Position numbers and translations under genes: made by a program. Below are positions 1 to 8,251 of a stretch of 64,000 bases of DNA, piece after piece (position 1 is the first letter of the stretch; every line of letters starts with the position of its first letter). The notes beneath the pieces were generated by a model. It searched no databases and was not told the origin of the DNA. It saw nothing but the letters and a program-made list of their open reading frames with translations. The stretch is from Comamonas koreensis. Its GTDB lineage: Bacteria > Pseudomonadota > Gammaproteobacteria > Burkholderiales > Burkholderiaceae_C. The stretch lies in NCBI RefSeq assembly GCF_021026195.1, contig NZ_JAJNCT010000005.1, positions 833,231 to 897,230 of the forward strand. Reading direction: 5' to 3'.

Positions 1-32
1 ACTACATGGCTGCCATGGCTTCTGGCGCCTAA
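1..32 (+). CDS. 3' end of an upstream gene, possibly CDP-glucose 4,6-dehydratase (partial)
   Basis: An open frame enters from the left edge and ends with TAA at 30-32; the visible tail is YMAAMASGA. It lies 28 bases before the start of the E1 dehydrase gene and on the same strand, so it is probably the preceding operon member. In related dideoxysugar loci that position is taken by rfbG (CDP-glucose 4,6-dehydratase), the enzyme that makes the E1 substrate. The nine residues seen cannot confirm this; the assignment is from context only. Confidence 0.3.
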   Translation, partial: YMAAMASGA

Positions 33-60
33 ACAAATATCAGCTTGAGCAGGAATTACT

Positions 61-1374
61 ATGACCCCCGATATGCTCCGTCAGGAAATCAGCCAGCTCG
101 TCGAGCGCTACGCTCAGATGGCCCTGGCCCCCAAACCTTTTGTTGGGGGCGAATCCGTCATCCCTCCTTCGGGCAAGGTGATCGGCGCCCGTGAACTGCA
201 GTTGATGGTCGAGGCGTCACTGGACGGCTGGCTGACCACCGGCCGTTTCAACGCCCAATTCGAGAAAAAACTGGCGGAATTCCTTGGCGTAAAACACCTG
301 ATCACCGTCAACTCTGGCTCTTCGGCCAACCTGGTGGCGTTCAGCACGCTGACTTCGCCCAAGCTCGGTGCGCGCGCCATCAAGAAAGGTGACGAAGTGA
401 TCGGCGTAGCCGCCGGCTTTCCGACGACCGTCAACCCGATCGTGCAGTTTGGCGCCATCCCGGTGTTCGTCGACGTCGACATGGCCACCCACAACATCAA
501 TGCCGACCTGATCGAGGCCGCCATTACTCCGAAAACCAAGGCCATCATGCTTGCCCACACCCTGGGCAATCCGTTCAACCTCGCCAAGGTCAAGGCGATT
601 TGCGAGAAGTACAACCTGTGGCTGGTCGAAGACTGCTGTGACGCCCTGGGCGCCACCTACGACGGCAAGCTGGTTGGCACCTTCGGAGACATCGCGACCC
701 TGAGCTTCTACCCAGCCCACCACATCACGATGGGTGAAGGCGGCGCGGTGTTCACCAACAACGCCCAGCTCAAGCTGATTGCCGAGTCGTTCCGCGACTG
801 GGGTCGTGACTGCTACTGTGCACCAGGTTGTGATGACACCTGCGGCAAACGCTTTGGTCAGCAGTTCGGCAGTCTGCCGCATGGCTACGACCACAAGTAC
901 GTGTACGCCCACCTGGGCTACAACCTGAAGATTACCGACATGCAGGCCGCCTGTGGCCTGGCCCAGCTGGACCGTGCACCGGAGTTCATCGAAACCCGCA
1001 AGCGCAACTTCAAACTGCTCAAAGAGCGCCTGTCGAGCCTGAGCGATTTCCTGGAAATCGCCGAACCAACCCCGAACAGCGATCCGTCCTGGTTCGGCTT
1101 CCCGGTGACGCTGAAGGAAAGTGCCGGGGTCAAGCGTGTCGACCTGCTGAAGTTCCTCGACCAGCATAAGATCGGTACCCGCCTGCTGTTCGCCGGCAAC
1201 CTGATCCGCCAGCCATACTTTCACAACGTGGAATACCGTGTGGTCGGTGAGCTGACCAACACCGATCGAACCATGAACCAGACCTTCTGGCTGGGTGTGC
1301 AGCCTTCGCTGGGCCAGGAGCACTTCAACTTCGTCGGTGAAAAACTGGAAGAATTCTTCGGGATTGGTTTCTAA
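61..1374 (+). CDS. rfbH: CDP-4-keto-6-deoxy-D-glucose 3-dehydrase (RfbH/E1 type)
   Basis: A 437-residue PMP-dependent dehydrase that, with a flavin/iron-sulfur reductase partner, removes the C3 hydroxyl of CDP-4-keto-6-deoxyglucose on the way to 3,6-dideoxyhexoses of surface polysaccharides. The fold is that of the DegT/DnrJ/EryC1/StrS aminotransferases. The family marker is visible: the Schiff-base lysine is replaced by histidine (H220) in [15 protein letters not shown] cysteine set that can hold the [2Fe-2S] cluster is present (C251, C253, C257, C261). Length matches the E1 family (about 437). The start is supported by AGGAA upstream of the ATG at 61. It is the first complete gene of a coupled operon; the next ATG starts 3 bases after its stop. 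No E3 reductase is seen in the window. Confidence 0.93.
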   Translation: MTPDMLRQEISQLVERYAQMALAPKPFVGGESVIPPSGKVIGARELQLMVEASLDGWLTTGRFNAQFEKKLAEFLGVKHLITVNSGSSANLVAFSTLTSPKLGARAIKKGDEVIGVAAGFPTTVNPIVQFGAIPVFVDVDMATHNINADLIEAAITPKTKAIMLAHTLGNPFNLAKVKAICEKYNLWLVEDCCDALGATYDGKLVGTFGDIATLSFYPAHHITMGEGGAVFTNNAQLKLIAESFRDWGRDCYCAPGCDDTCGKRFGQQFGSLPHGYDHKYVYAHLGYNLKITDMQAACGLAQLDRAPEFIETRKRNFKLLKERLSSLSDFLEIAEPTPNSDPSWFGFPVTLKESAGVKRVDLLKFLDQHKIGTRLLFAGNLIRQPYFHNVEYRVVGELTNTDRTMNQTFWLGVQPSLGQEHFNFVGEKLEEFFGIGF

Positions 1375-1377
1375 GGT

Positions 1378-3087
1378 ATGAAAGCTTCAGATGCAGTAGC
1401 AAAAGTTCTGGCGGACCACAACGTCCTCTATGGTTTTGAGCTTATCGGTGGAATGATCGCCCATCTGGTGGATAGTATTAACTTGCTCGGCAAGACCAAG
1501 TTGGTATCCATGCACCATGAGCAAGGCGCGGCCTTCGCTGCATCTGGGGTCGCCCGGGCGACCCACCACAAGGTCATGGGCGTGGCACTGGGCACCAGCG
1601 GCCCAGGCGCCACCAACCTGATCACGGGCATTGCTGATTGCTGGCTGGACAGCCATCCTTGCGTGTTTCTCACCGGACAGGTGAACACCCATGAGCTCAA
1701 GGGCGACCGCGCTATCCGCCAGCAAGGCTTTCAGGAACTCGACAGCGTGGCGCTGGTGAGCAGCATCACCAAGTATGCGCACCAGGTCACCCACGTCGAC
1801 GACCTCATTCCAAGCCTGCTCAAAGCGCTGCGTATCGCGCGAGAAGGCCGTCCGGGTCCGGTCCTGCTGGACATCCCCATGGACATCCAGCGCGCCGAAA
1901 TCGATGACAGGGTGCTGGACCAATTGATCAAAGCCAGCCTGGCCGTCCCCGTGGCTCAATCCCAGGGCTCGTACAGCGAGGTCTGGGACGCGCTGGCCAA
2001 GGCACAAAAGCCGTTGTTCCTGATCGGCGGAGGCGCGGTCAACTGCCCTCATTTCAGCCGCTGGCTGAACCAGATCGGCAAACTGGGTATTCCTCACGTC
2101 GCAAGCCTCAAAGGCGCTGAAAAGCTCACCGCCAGCGAGCATTACCTGGGCATGCTCGGGGCCTATGGCACCCGCGCCGCAAACCATGCAGTGCAAAACT
2201 GCGACCTGCTGGTGGTGTTCGGCAGCCGCATGGACGTGCGCCAGACCGGCGCCAAGGCCGAAACCTTTGCAGCCCATGCGCAGGTCATCCAGTTCGACCT
2301 GGATACCGCGCAGCTGGACAATCGGGTCAAGGCCCAGCAGTCGATCCACGCCGAGCTCGATGGCGTGTTCGCCGATTTCATCGCCCATGCCACCGCGCTG
2401 CCCATGGCGCCAGCGGCCTGGCGCGCCCACCTGGCCAAGGTGTTCGAGCAGTCGTTTGCCGATGAATATGCGGACTGGAGCGTCAGCCCGTTCGCACTGT
2501 TCAGTAGCCTCAGTACACTGACTGCCGACCGCGCCCTGGACTACGTTGCCGACGTCGGCAACAACCAGATGTGGGCAGCGCACACCCTTCGCCTGGCCCC
2601 CAACCAGGCTATGCACCATTCCGGCGGGCTGGGCACCATGGGCTTCGCCATTCCTGCCGCAGTCGGGGTGAGCATCGCCGGTGACAAGCCGGTCATCGTC
2701 ATCACCGGTGACGGAGGTGCACAGTTGAACATCCAGGAACTGGATATCATCGCCCGCGATCAGTTGCCGATCCTGACCATTGTGATGAACAACCACTCAC
2801 TGGGCATGGTGCGCGGCTTCCAGGAGATGTACTTCGAGGGGCGCAACTCGTCGACCTACTGGAACGGCTACACCTCTCAGTTCAAGGCCCTGGGCGAGGC
2901 GTACGGCATCCCGTCTCACAGCGTCATCGACCAGGCTGCCTTCAACGCCGCAGTGACCGAATTCCTCGCTAACGGCAAGCCGATGTTGATCGAGGTGTTG
3001 ATGCCCGACGCCCGCGAATGCCGCCCGAGACTTGAATTTGGCCGGCCGATTGACGAGCAGTCGCCGCTGATGGACCTGGGCCGATGA
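1378..3087 (+). CDS. ThDP-dependent acetolactate-synthase-like enzyme, YerE type (branched sugar formation)
   Basis: A 569-residue protein of the acetohydroxyacid synthase superfamily. The catalytic glutamate region is SMHHEQGAAFAA (E48), and the ThDP/Mg motif runs from GDGG at 444-447 to NN at 471-472. Three domains of usual order are visible: PYR, central and PP. In yersiniose A biosynthesis YerE transfers a two-carbon unit from pyruvate to CDP-3,6-dideoxy-4-keto-glucose, creating a branched sugar. The position immediately after an E1 dehydrase and before an SDR reductase points to that role rather than to branched amino acid synthesis: no small regulatory subunit (ilvH) or ilvC is nearby. 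Its TGA overlaps the next ATG (ATGA). True acetolactate synthase or another ThDP lyase remains possible; the YerE role is inferred from context. Confidence 0.75.
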   Translation: MKASDAVAKVLADHNVLYGFELIGGMIAHLVDSINLLGKTKLVSMHHEQGAAFAASGVARATHHKVMGVALGTSGPGATNLITGIADCWLDSHPCVFLTGQVNTHELKGDRAIRQQGFQELDSVALVSSITKYAHQVTHVDDLIPSLLKALRIAREGRPGPVLLDIPMDIQRAEIDDRVLDQLIKASLAVPVAQSQGSYSEVWDALAKAQKPLFLIGGGAVNCPHFSRWLNQIGKLGIPHVASLKGAEKLTASEHYLGMLGAYGTRAANHAVQNCDLLVVFGSRMDVRQTGAKAETFAAHAQVIQFDLDTAQLDNRVKAQQSIHAELDGVFADFIAHATALPMAPAAWRAHLAKVFEQSFADEYADWSVSPFALFSSLSTLTADRALDYVADVGNNQMWAAHTLRLAPNQAMHHSGGLGTMGFAIPAAVGVSIAGDKPVIVITGDGGAQLNIQELDIIARDQLPILTIVMNNHSLGMVRGFQEMYFEGRNSSTYWNGYTSQFKALGEAYGIPSHSVIDQAAFNAAVTEFLANGKPMLIEVLMPDARECRPRLEFGRPIDEQSPLMDLGR

Positions 3088-4019
3088 GGCTGGCGATTCT
3101 CGGGGCCAGCAGCCACATTGCCAAGGACCTGGTTGCCAGCATAGCCGCGCACACCGCTTACGCCTGCACCTTGTTCGTCCGCGCGCCTGGCGCGCTGGAC
3201 GCCGAGCTGCAAGCCATCGCAGCGCGCAAGGGCTTTGCCGTCAGCGACTATGCCGGCTTCGACGCCAGTCGCCAGTTCGATGCGATCATCAACTTCGTCG
3301 GCGTTGGAGACCCCGCCCGCGCCGTGCAGATGGGCAAAGACATATTCACGGTCACTGAGCAGTACGACCACCTGGCGCTGGATTACCTGCGCAGCCACCC
3401 GGCGTGCCGCTACATCTACCTGAGCAGCGGCGCGGCCTACGGCAGCAACTTCGCAGCCCCCATTGACGAAGCCTCGCAAGCGGTCTTTCCGATCAACGCC
3501 CTGCGTCCGCAGGACTGGTACGGCGCGGCCAAGTTCCAGGCGGAGTGCCGGCACCGCGCGCTGCCTGAGGCGTCGATCGTCGATGTGCGAGTGTTCAGCT
3601 ATTTCAGCCACCGCCAGGCCCCGCAGGCGCGCTTCTTCCTCAGCGATATCCTGCGGGCGCTGCACTCTAACAGCGTGCTGGAAGTGGCACGGGACGACAT
3701 GCTGCGCGATTACCTGACGCCGTCCGATTTTCTGCAGTTGATCGACCGCATCCTGCAGGCGCCGCCCTGCAATGCCGCCGTCGACTGCTACAGCCAGGCG
3801 CCAGTGGGCAAGTTCGAATTGCTCGCAGCGCTGGGCAACACCTTTGGCCTGCAGCACAGCGTCGTCGGCGACCAGGCGCGCGTCAACGCCACCGGCCCTA
3901 AGGCCCATTACTACTCCCTCAACCGTAAAGCCGAGCATTTGTTCGGCTATACGCCGGGCGACTCGTCGCTCAGCGGTGTAGTACGGGAGATCAGGCAGCA
4001 ACTCGATGCAAGAGACTAA
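3084..4019 (+). CDS. NAD(P)-dependent SDR sugar reductase/epimerase, YerF-like role
   Basis: A 311-residue extended-SDR protein. It shows an N-terminal nucleotide-binding loop (LAILGASSHIAKD), a strand ending in IYLSSGAAYG, and the catalytic YxxxK pair at Y146/K150 (DWYGAAK). The glycine-rich loop is less canonical than GxxGxxG, which fits a divergent reductase. In the yersiniose pathway the acetyl branch added by YerE is reduced by an NADPH reductase (YerF); the gene order E1-YerE-SDR suggests the same step here. It overlaps the preceding gene by 4 bases and the following gtrA-like gene by 14, so all are probably co-translated. It could instead act on another keto-sugar. Confidence 0.7.
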   Translation: MRLAILGASSHIAKDLVASIAAHTAYACTLFVRAPGALDAELQAIAARKGFAVSDYAGFDASRQFDAIINFVGVGDPARAVQMGKDIFTVTEQYDHLALDYLRSHPACRYIYLSSGAAYGSNFAAPIDEASQAVFPINALRPQDWYGAAKFQAECRHRALPEASIVDVRVFSYFSHRQAPQARFFLSDILRALHSNSVLEVARDDMLRDYLTPSDFLQLIDRILQAPPCNAAVDCYSQAPVGKFELLAALGNTFGLQHSVVGDQARVNATGPKAHYYSLNRKAEHLFGYTPGDSSLSGVVREIRQQLDARD

Positions 4020-4410
4020 CCCCTCGCTCCCCTGGATGCGCAAGCTGCTGCAGGTGAAGCTGCTCCGCTTCCTGCTGGTGGGTGTGCTGAACGCGGCGTT
4101 TGGCTATGGCTGCTTTGCCGGTTTTCTGTACCTGGGTCTGCACTACAGTGCCGCCCTGCTGCTAGCCACAGTGCTGGGCGTCGCCTTCAATTTCAAAAGC
4201 ACCGGCGCCCTGGTGTTCGGCTCGAACAACAACAAACTGATCTTCAGGTTCGTGGCCGGTTACGGCGTGGTCTATGGCACCAACGTAGTGGGCATTGCAG
4301 CGCTCAAGCTGCTGGGTGTCGAACCCTACCTGGCCGGCATGGCATTGATCGTGCCCATGGCCCTCCTCTCCTTTGTCATCAACAACAGGTTCGTTTTCAA
4401 GTATGCGTAA
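4006..4410 (+). CDS. GtrA family membrane protein (polyprenyl-linked sugar flippase candidate)
   Basis: A 134-residue protein with four predicted membrane segments and a GtrA-like start (LLRFLLVGVLNAAFGYG). It keeps the family feature of a basic asparagine-containing segment between helices 2 and 3 (FNFKSTGALVFG) and ends in NNRFVFKYA. GtrA proteins are believed to flip undecaprenyl-phosphate sugars made by GtrB into the periplasm. It sits directly upstream of a GtrB-like transferase and overlaps it by 8 bases. Family membership is clear; the transported lipid is inferred from the neighbours. Confidence 0.88.
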   Translation: MQETNPSLPWMRKLLQVKLLRFLLVGVLNAAFGYGCFAGFLYLGLHYSAALLLATVLGVAFNFKSTGALVFGSNNNKLIFRFVAGYGVVYGTNVVGIAALKLLGVEPYLAGMALIVPMALLSFVINNRFVFKYA

Positions 4411-5368
4411 GCTGATCAGCATAGTGACTCCCTGCTACAACGAAGAAGCCAACATCGATGAGCTATACCAGCGCATCGTCGAGGTCATGTCACGCCTTGA
4501 TTACGACTACGAACATGTGTTCATCGACAACTGTTCCACCGATGGCAGCCACGCCAAACTGCGCGGCCTGGCTGCGCAGGACAGGCGCGTCAAGGTGATC
4601 TTCAACGCACGCAACTTCGGCCACATCCGCTCGCCTTACCATGCCCTGTTGCAGGTCAATGGCGACTGTGCCGTGCTGATCGCCTCCGACCTCCAAGACC
4701 CTCCCGAGATGATCGAAGAGTTCGTCAAGAAGTGGGAAGAAGGCTTCAAGACGGTCATGGCGGTGAAGCCGGAGAGCGAAGAGTCGCGCATGATGTTCCT
4801 GGTGCGACGCGCCTACTACCGCTTCGTCACGCGCATCTCGGAGGTGCCGCTGGTGCAGAACGCTACCGGTGCCGGCCTGTTTGACCGTGCGGTGCTGGAT
4901 ATCCTGAAGAAGATCGACGACCCGTACCCATACTTCCGTGGCCTGCTGTGCGAGATCGGCTTCCCGATCGCCACCGTGCCATTCAAGCAGCCTCGCCGCC
5001 AGCGCGGCATCACCAAGAACAACTTCTACACCCTGTATGACATCGCCATGCTGGGCATCACCAACCACTCCAAGGTGCCCCTGCGCCTGATGGTGATGGG
5101 CGGTGGCCTGCTGGCAGGCTTGAGCCTGCTGGCTGCGTTTGGCTTTCTGATCGCCAAGCTGGTGTTCTGGAACTCGTTCCAGATGGGTATCGCCCCTCTG
5201 CTGATTTCACTGTTTTTCTTTAGCTCGGTGCAAATCCTGTTTCTTGGCATGCTGGGCGAATATCTGGGGTCAGTGCATACGAAAATGCGCAATATGCCGT
5301 TGGTGGTGGAAGCCGAGCGCTTGAACTTTGACCAGCCGGGCGGAGCCGAAGACCATGGCCGCGCGTAA
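4403..5368 (+). CDS. GtrB-like family 2 glycosyltransferase (polyprenyl-phosphate sugar synthase)
   Basis: A 321-residue GT2 enzyme that would move a sugar from a nucleotide donor to polyprenyl phosphate on the cytoplasmic face. Visible are the nucleotide-binding start (SIVTPCYNEEANIDELY), DNCSTDGS, the metal-site segment IASDLQDPPEMIE, the RQRGITKNN loop and two C-terminal membrane helices, as in GtrB/DPM1-like enzymes. I start it at 4403 (MRKLIS), not at the longer upstream ATG, because this matches the family start and gives an 8-base overlap with gtrA. Classical GtrB uses UDP-glucose; here the operon suggests a CDP-branched dideoxyhexose donor, which would be unusual. Substrate is inference. 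Confidence 0.85.
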   Translation: MRKLISIVTPCYNEEANIDELYQRIVEVMSRLDYDYEHVFIDNCSTDGSHAKLRGLAAQDRRVKVIFNARNFGHIRSPYHALLQVNGDCAVLIASDLQDPPEMIEEFVKKWEEGFKTVMAVKPESEESRMMFLVRRAYYRFVTRISEVPLVQNATGAGLFDRAVLDILKKIDDPYPYFRGLLCEIGFPIATVPFKQPRRQRGITKNNFYTLYDIAMLGITNHSKVPLRLMVMGGGLLAGLSLLAAFGFLIAKLVFWNSFQMGIAPLLISLFFFSSVQILFLGMLGEYLGSVHTKMRNMPLVVEAERLNFDQPGGAEDHGRA

Positions 5369-7643
5369 TCCGGTACCTGCAGACGAGACCCTGGATGCCG
5401 CAGCGCCACTGACCTTGCGCGAGGTTGTGGCAGCTGACTGGAAACTGATTCTGGCCGGTGCGCTGGCATCGCTCTTTCTTGCCAGCATTCTGACAAGCGG
5501 CATACCCGAAGGGCTGGTCCCCAACCTCTCGGCGCCATACACCTATGGCGGCGATGGACTGTTCCATGCCTGGATGGCCCAGCGCGTTCATGAAGGCTGG
5601 TTGTTCGAGAACGCTCGCAGCGGCTACCCGTTCGGCTCCAACTTCTTCGACTTCCCAGGCTCCGACGGCGGAGACCACTTGATCATCAAGTTGACAGCCC
5701 TGCTCACTGGAGGCTGGGTTGGCGGCGTCAACCTCTTCTACCTGCTCGGGTTTGTCAGCTGTTTCATCGCCACCTATGTAACGGCGCGAGGTTTCGGGCT
5801 GAACCGCAGTTTTGCGATGGCGGCCGGTGCACTCTACTCGTTCGTGCCGTTTCACTTCCTGCGCCTGCAGCATCTTTTTTATACCTGGTATTTCGTTGCG
5901 CCTTTGTTCTTCTACCTGGCGTTGACCATTTACCGTACCCCTGCCAAGGTTCCCGGCACCCGCACAACATTGGGCAAGCTGGCTCTGGCTGCCTGCGGGA
6001 TGGTGGTGCTGGCATCGTTCGGTGTCTATTACGCTCTGTTTGGCATCATCATGCTTGCGCTTGCTGGCATCCTCAGCGCGGTGCGCTCCGGGCATCTTCA
6101 AGGTATGAAGAAAGCCGTGCTGCTGTGCACATTTGCCGTGGCGGGGGTACTGCTCAACGTTGCACCGAACTTGGTCGGCAACTTCACCGAAGGCCGCAAT
6201 CCGGAAACCGCCCAGCGCTTGCCGCTGGAGTCCGAAATTTACGGTCTGAAGTTGATGCACTTGCTGATGCCCAGGGGAGACCACCGTTCTTCGACGCTGC
6301 GAGACGTGGCCCGGGATTACAGCAGCACGCCACTGAACAACGAAAACGCCACATCCTCTCTGGGCCTGATTGGCGCAGCAGGATTCATGCTCTCCTTACT
6401 GGTGGTGGCGCTCGCCCCAGCACGCCTGAAGCTCGATGAACGGCTGCGTTTGCTGGCAGCCATCATCTTTGTACTGTTCATGTTTGCCACGATTGGGGGC
6501 CTGGGCTCGCTGTTCGCGCTGGTGGTGTCGCCGTTGATCCGGGGCTGGAACAGGATCAGCATCTTCATCGCCTGCGGGTCGATACTGTTCTTCTTCTTGG
6601 CCCTGCAGTGCCTGCTGCACAAACGCCCACGCTATGCACGCTATAGCGTGGCCATTGCCTCCATGCTGGTGCTGTTTGGCCTGTATGACCAAACTGCTTC
6701 TGCGTGCCGGGACTGCAATGCCAACCAGAAGGTCGCGTTCGATAACGACCAGCAGTTTGTCCAAAACATCGAGAAGGCGCTACCCGCAGGCGCAGCCATC
6801 TACCAGTTGCCCTACATCGGCTTCCCGGAGGTGCCATTCATGCACCGACTTCTTAATTATCAGATGATGACCGGTGTGCTGCATTCCTCAGCACTGCACT
6901 GGAGCTTCGGAGGTATGAAAGGCCGCCCAGGGGACCTGTTCTATCGCTCCCTGGCCAAAGAGCCGCTGTCGCACCAGCTTGAGGTCATTCGCCGGCTTGG
7001 ATTTGATGGTATCTACATTGATCGCCGGGGCTATGAGGATAACGGCCATGCCGTGACCGAAGAGCTGACGCAGTTGCTGCACATGCCGCCAACAATTGTG
7101 CATGCCAGCAAGGAGATCGTGTTTTTCAAGATCGACGACCGTGCACATCCGCCCATCTCTGGTCTGACGCCGAAGCAGATCATGGCACAAGCCCACTATT
7201 TTGCGGACGCATTTGGGCCACGCTACCCCGGTGACATGGCCAGCGGCATCAACTTCTCCAAGCCCGGCCTGCCTGATTTCATCGCCAGCATCAGCGGGCT
7301 TTCCGGCGTCGAACCCTGGGGACGCTGGTCCGATCAGGGCAAGAGCACCTTCGAGTTCGTCCAGGCGCTGCCCCAGCGGTTCACCTTGGTGCTGAAGGCC
7401 CACGCGTTTGCCTCCAATGCAAACAAACCGACGAAGGTCGAAATCGGTAGTCATGCTTACGACATCCAGTTAACTGCGGGGGATTCTGAAATACGACTGG
7501 ACGTCGACCTGCAGGGTGAGAACACCGATCGCATCACCTTCATCCCGCCGGCTCCCATTTCGCCGCACAAGGTGGACAAAAGCAATCACGACCAGCGTAC
7601 TATCGCCATTGGTTTTGTGTCGATGAGCCTCGTCACCCCATAG
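5355..7643 (+). CDS. Large polytopic membrane protein, GT-C-like glycosyltransferase candidate
   Basis: A 762-residue protein with about ten or more membrane segments in the first 430 residues and a C-terminal soluble part of about 300 residues. After the first helix a loop reads APYTYGGDGLFHAWMAQRV, then the helices typical of YfhO/PMT-like GT-C proteins follow. GT-C enzymes use polyprenyl-phosphate sugars in the periplasm, and an acidic residue in the first external loop is usual. It overlaps gtrB by 14 bases and closes the operon, where serotype-specific Gtr transferases normally lie. It probably attaches the sugar lipid made by this operon to O-antigen or another glycan. I see no match to a named Gtr transferase, and a sugar-lipid handling role without catalysis is possible. 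Confidence 0.6.
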   Translation: MAARNPVPADETLDAAAPLTLREVVAADWKLILAGALASLFLASILTSGIPEGLVPNLSAPYTYGGDGLFHAWMAQRVHEGWLFENARSGYPFGSNFFDFPGSDGGDHLIIKLTALLTGGWVGGVNLFYLLGFVSCFIATYVTARGFGLNRSFAMAAGALYSFVPFHFLRLQHLFYTWYFVAPLFFYLALTIYRTPAKVPGTRTTLGKLALAACGMVVLASFGVYYALFGIIMLALAGILSAVRSGHLQGMKKAVLLCTFAVAGVLLNVAPNLVGNFTEGRNPETAQRLPLESEIYGLKLMHLLMPRGDHRSSTLRDVARDYSSTPLNNENATSSLGLIGAAGFMLSLLVVALAPARLKLDERLRLLAAIIFVLFMFATIGGLGSLFALVVSPLIRGWNRISIFIACGSILFFFLALQCLLHKRPRYARYSVAIASMLVLFGLYDQTASACRDCNANQKVAFDNDQQFVQNIEKALPAGAAIYQLPYIGFPEVPFMHRLLNYQMMTGVLHSSALHWSFGGMKGRPGDLFYRSLAKEPLSHQLEVIRRLGFDGIYIDRRGYEDNGHAVTEELTQLLHMPPTIVHASKEIVFFKIDDRAHPPISGLTPKQIMAQAHYFADAFGPRYPGDMASGINFSKPGLPDFIASISGLSGVEPWGRWSDQGKSTFEFVQALPQRFTLVLKAHAFASNANKPTKVEIGSHAYDIQLTAGDSEIRLDVDLQGENTDRITFIPPAPISPHKVDKSNHDQRTIAIGFVSMSLVTP

Positions 7644-7662
7644 TCAGCAACGCTGTAGCCGC

Positions 7663-7914
7663 TTAACGAAGCCTACAACGGGGGTAAGGCTCCGTCGGCA
7701 CGGGGGAGCCCTCCAAGCTTGTTATGTCCAAGGCGCAGCCGCCGTCGGCCGCCTTGCGAAGGTAAGCGCGGTACTGCTTTCCCTTTTCACCTACAAGTCG
7801 CTTGCTTTCAGCGGCACAGCCTCGTGCCGGTGTGGTCACCCTCTTCCCACTGGGAGACGTGACCGCATACTGATGCCAACCAGCGTAAATAACCGTTGGT
7901 TGGTCTGTCTCCAT
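7663..7914 (-). CDS. Small hypothetical ORF in a decayed region
   Basis: An 83-residue frame on the minus strand, starting METDQPTVIYAGWHQYAVTS. The composition is protein-like (mixed charge, two cysteines, no low complexity) but I recognise no domain. There is no clear Shine-Dalgarno before its ATG. It begins 11 bases after the stop of an interrupted frame on the same strand (8100-7926), so the two may have been a small operon. It could equally be a chance frame. Confidence 0.3.
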   Translation of the reverse strand: METDQPTVIYAGWHQYAVTSPSGKRVTTPARGCAAESKRLVGEKGKQYRAYLRKAADGGCALDITSLEGSPVPTEPYPRCRLR

Positions 7915-7925
7915 AAGAGCAGGGT

Positions 7926-8108
7926 CTAGAAGGACCCATCGACTATCTTCTCAACGAACGAGGCCAAGCACTTGAGCCAGTGGAAAGCAGTCCTCTTGGT
8001 CATATCTGGACTGGTCCGATCCATGACCATGGTGTTTGCCAAGTCGTCAGCTTCAGCAAGCTAGCGTGCCCCCATCACTGGGTCAGCCTTGGCAGCTTTG
8101 GCTATCCG
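7926..8108 (-). pseudogene. Remnant of a gene interrupted by an in-frame TAG
   Basis: Read on the minus strand, one frame from about 8108 down to the TAG at 7928-7926 gives protein-like text (RIAKAAKADPVMGAR, then LAEADDLANTMVMDRTS, ending VEKIVDGSF). It is broken by a single TAG at 8063-8061, where a CAG codon would restore it. No start codon with a ribosome site is visible upstream, and the product is unknown. It may be the 3' end of a gene cut where the Pseudomonas-like and Comamonas-like DNA meet. Confidence 0.3.
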
Positions 8109-8251
8109 GATTCGAAGCGCTTGGTGTGGAAGCCCGCTACAGGCAGCTCCACTTGTCCCAGCCGTGACCGCCGTGGCGGAGCTCCGTTCTTATGCTTGCA
8201 TCCGTCACATGACAATCCCGTGACGCTTTCAACAGGCTCAGCCCCCACCCA
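8109..8251. other. Non-coding stretch at the presumed compositional junction
   Basis: Between the pseudogene remnant and the M20 peptidase I see no convincing gene, transposase, inverted terminal repeat or tRNA end. A plus-strand frame over 7980-8255 has no ribosome site and runs across both sequence types, so I do not accept it. The promoter of the peptidase gene should lie here, but no good -35/-10 pair is evident. Confidence 0.4.

Noticed and set aside
1378-3087. Ordinary biosynthetic acetolactate synthase (ilvB)
   Set aside because: Not fully excluded, but no ilvH or ilvC is adjacent and the gene is embedded between a dideoxysugar dehydrase and a sugar reductase.
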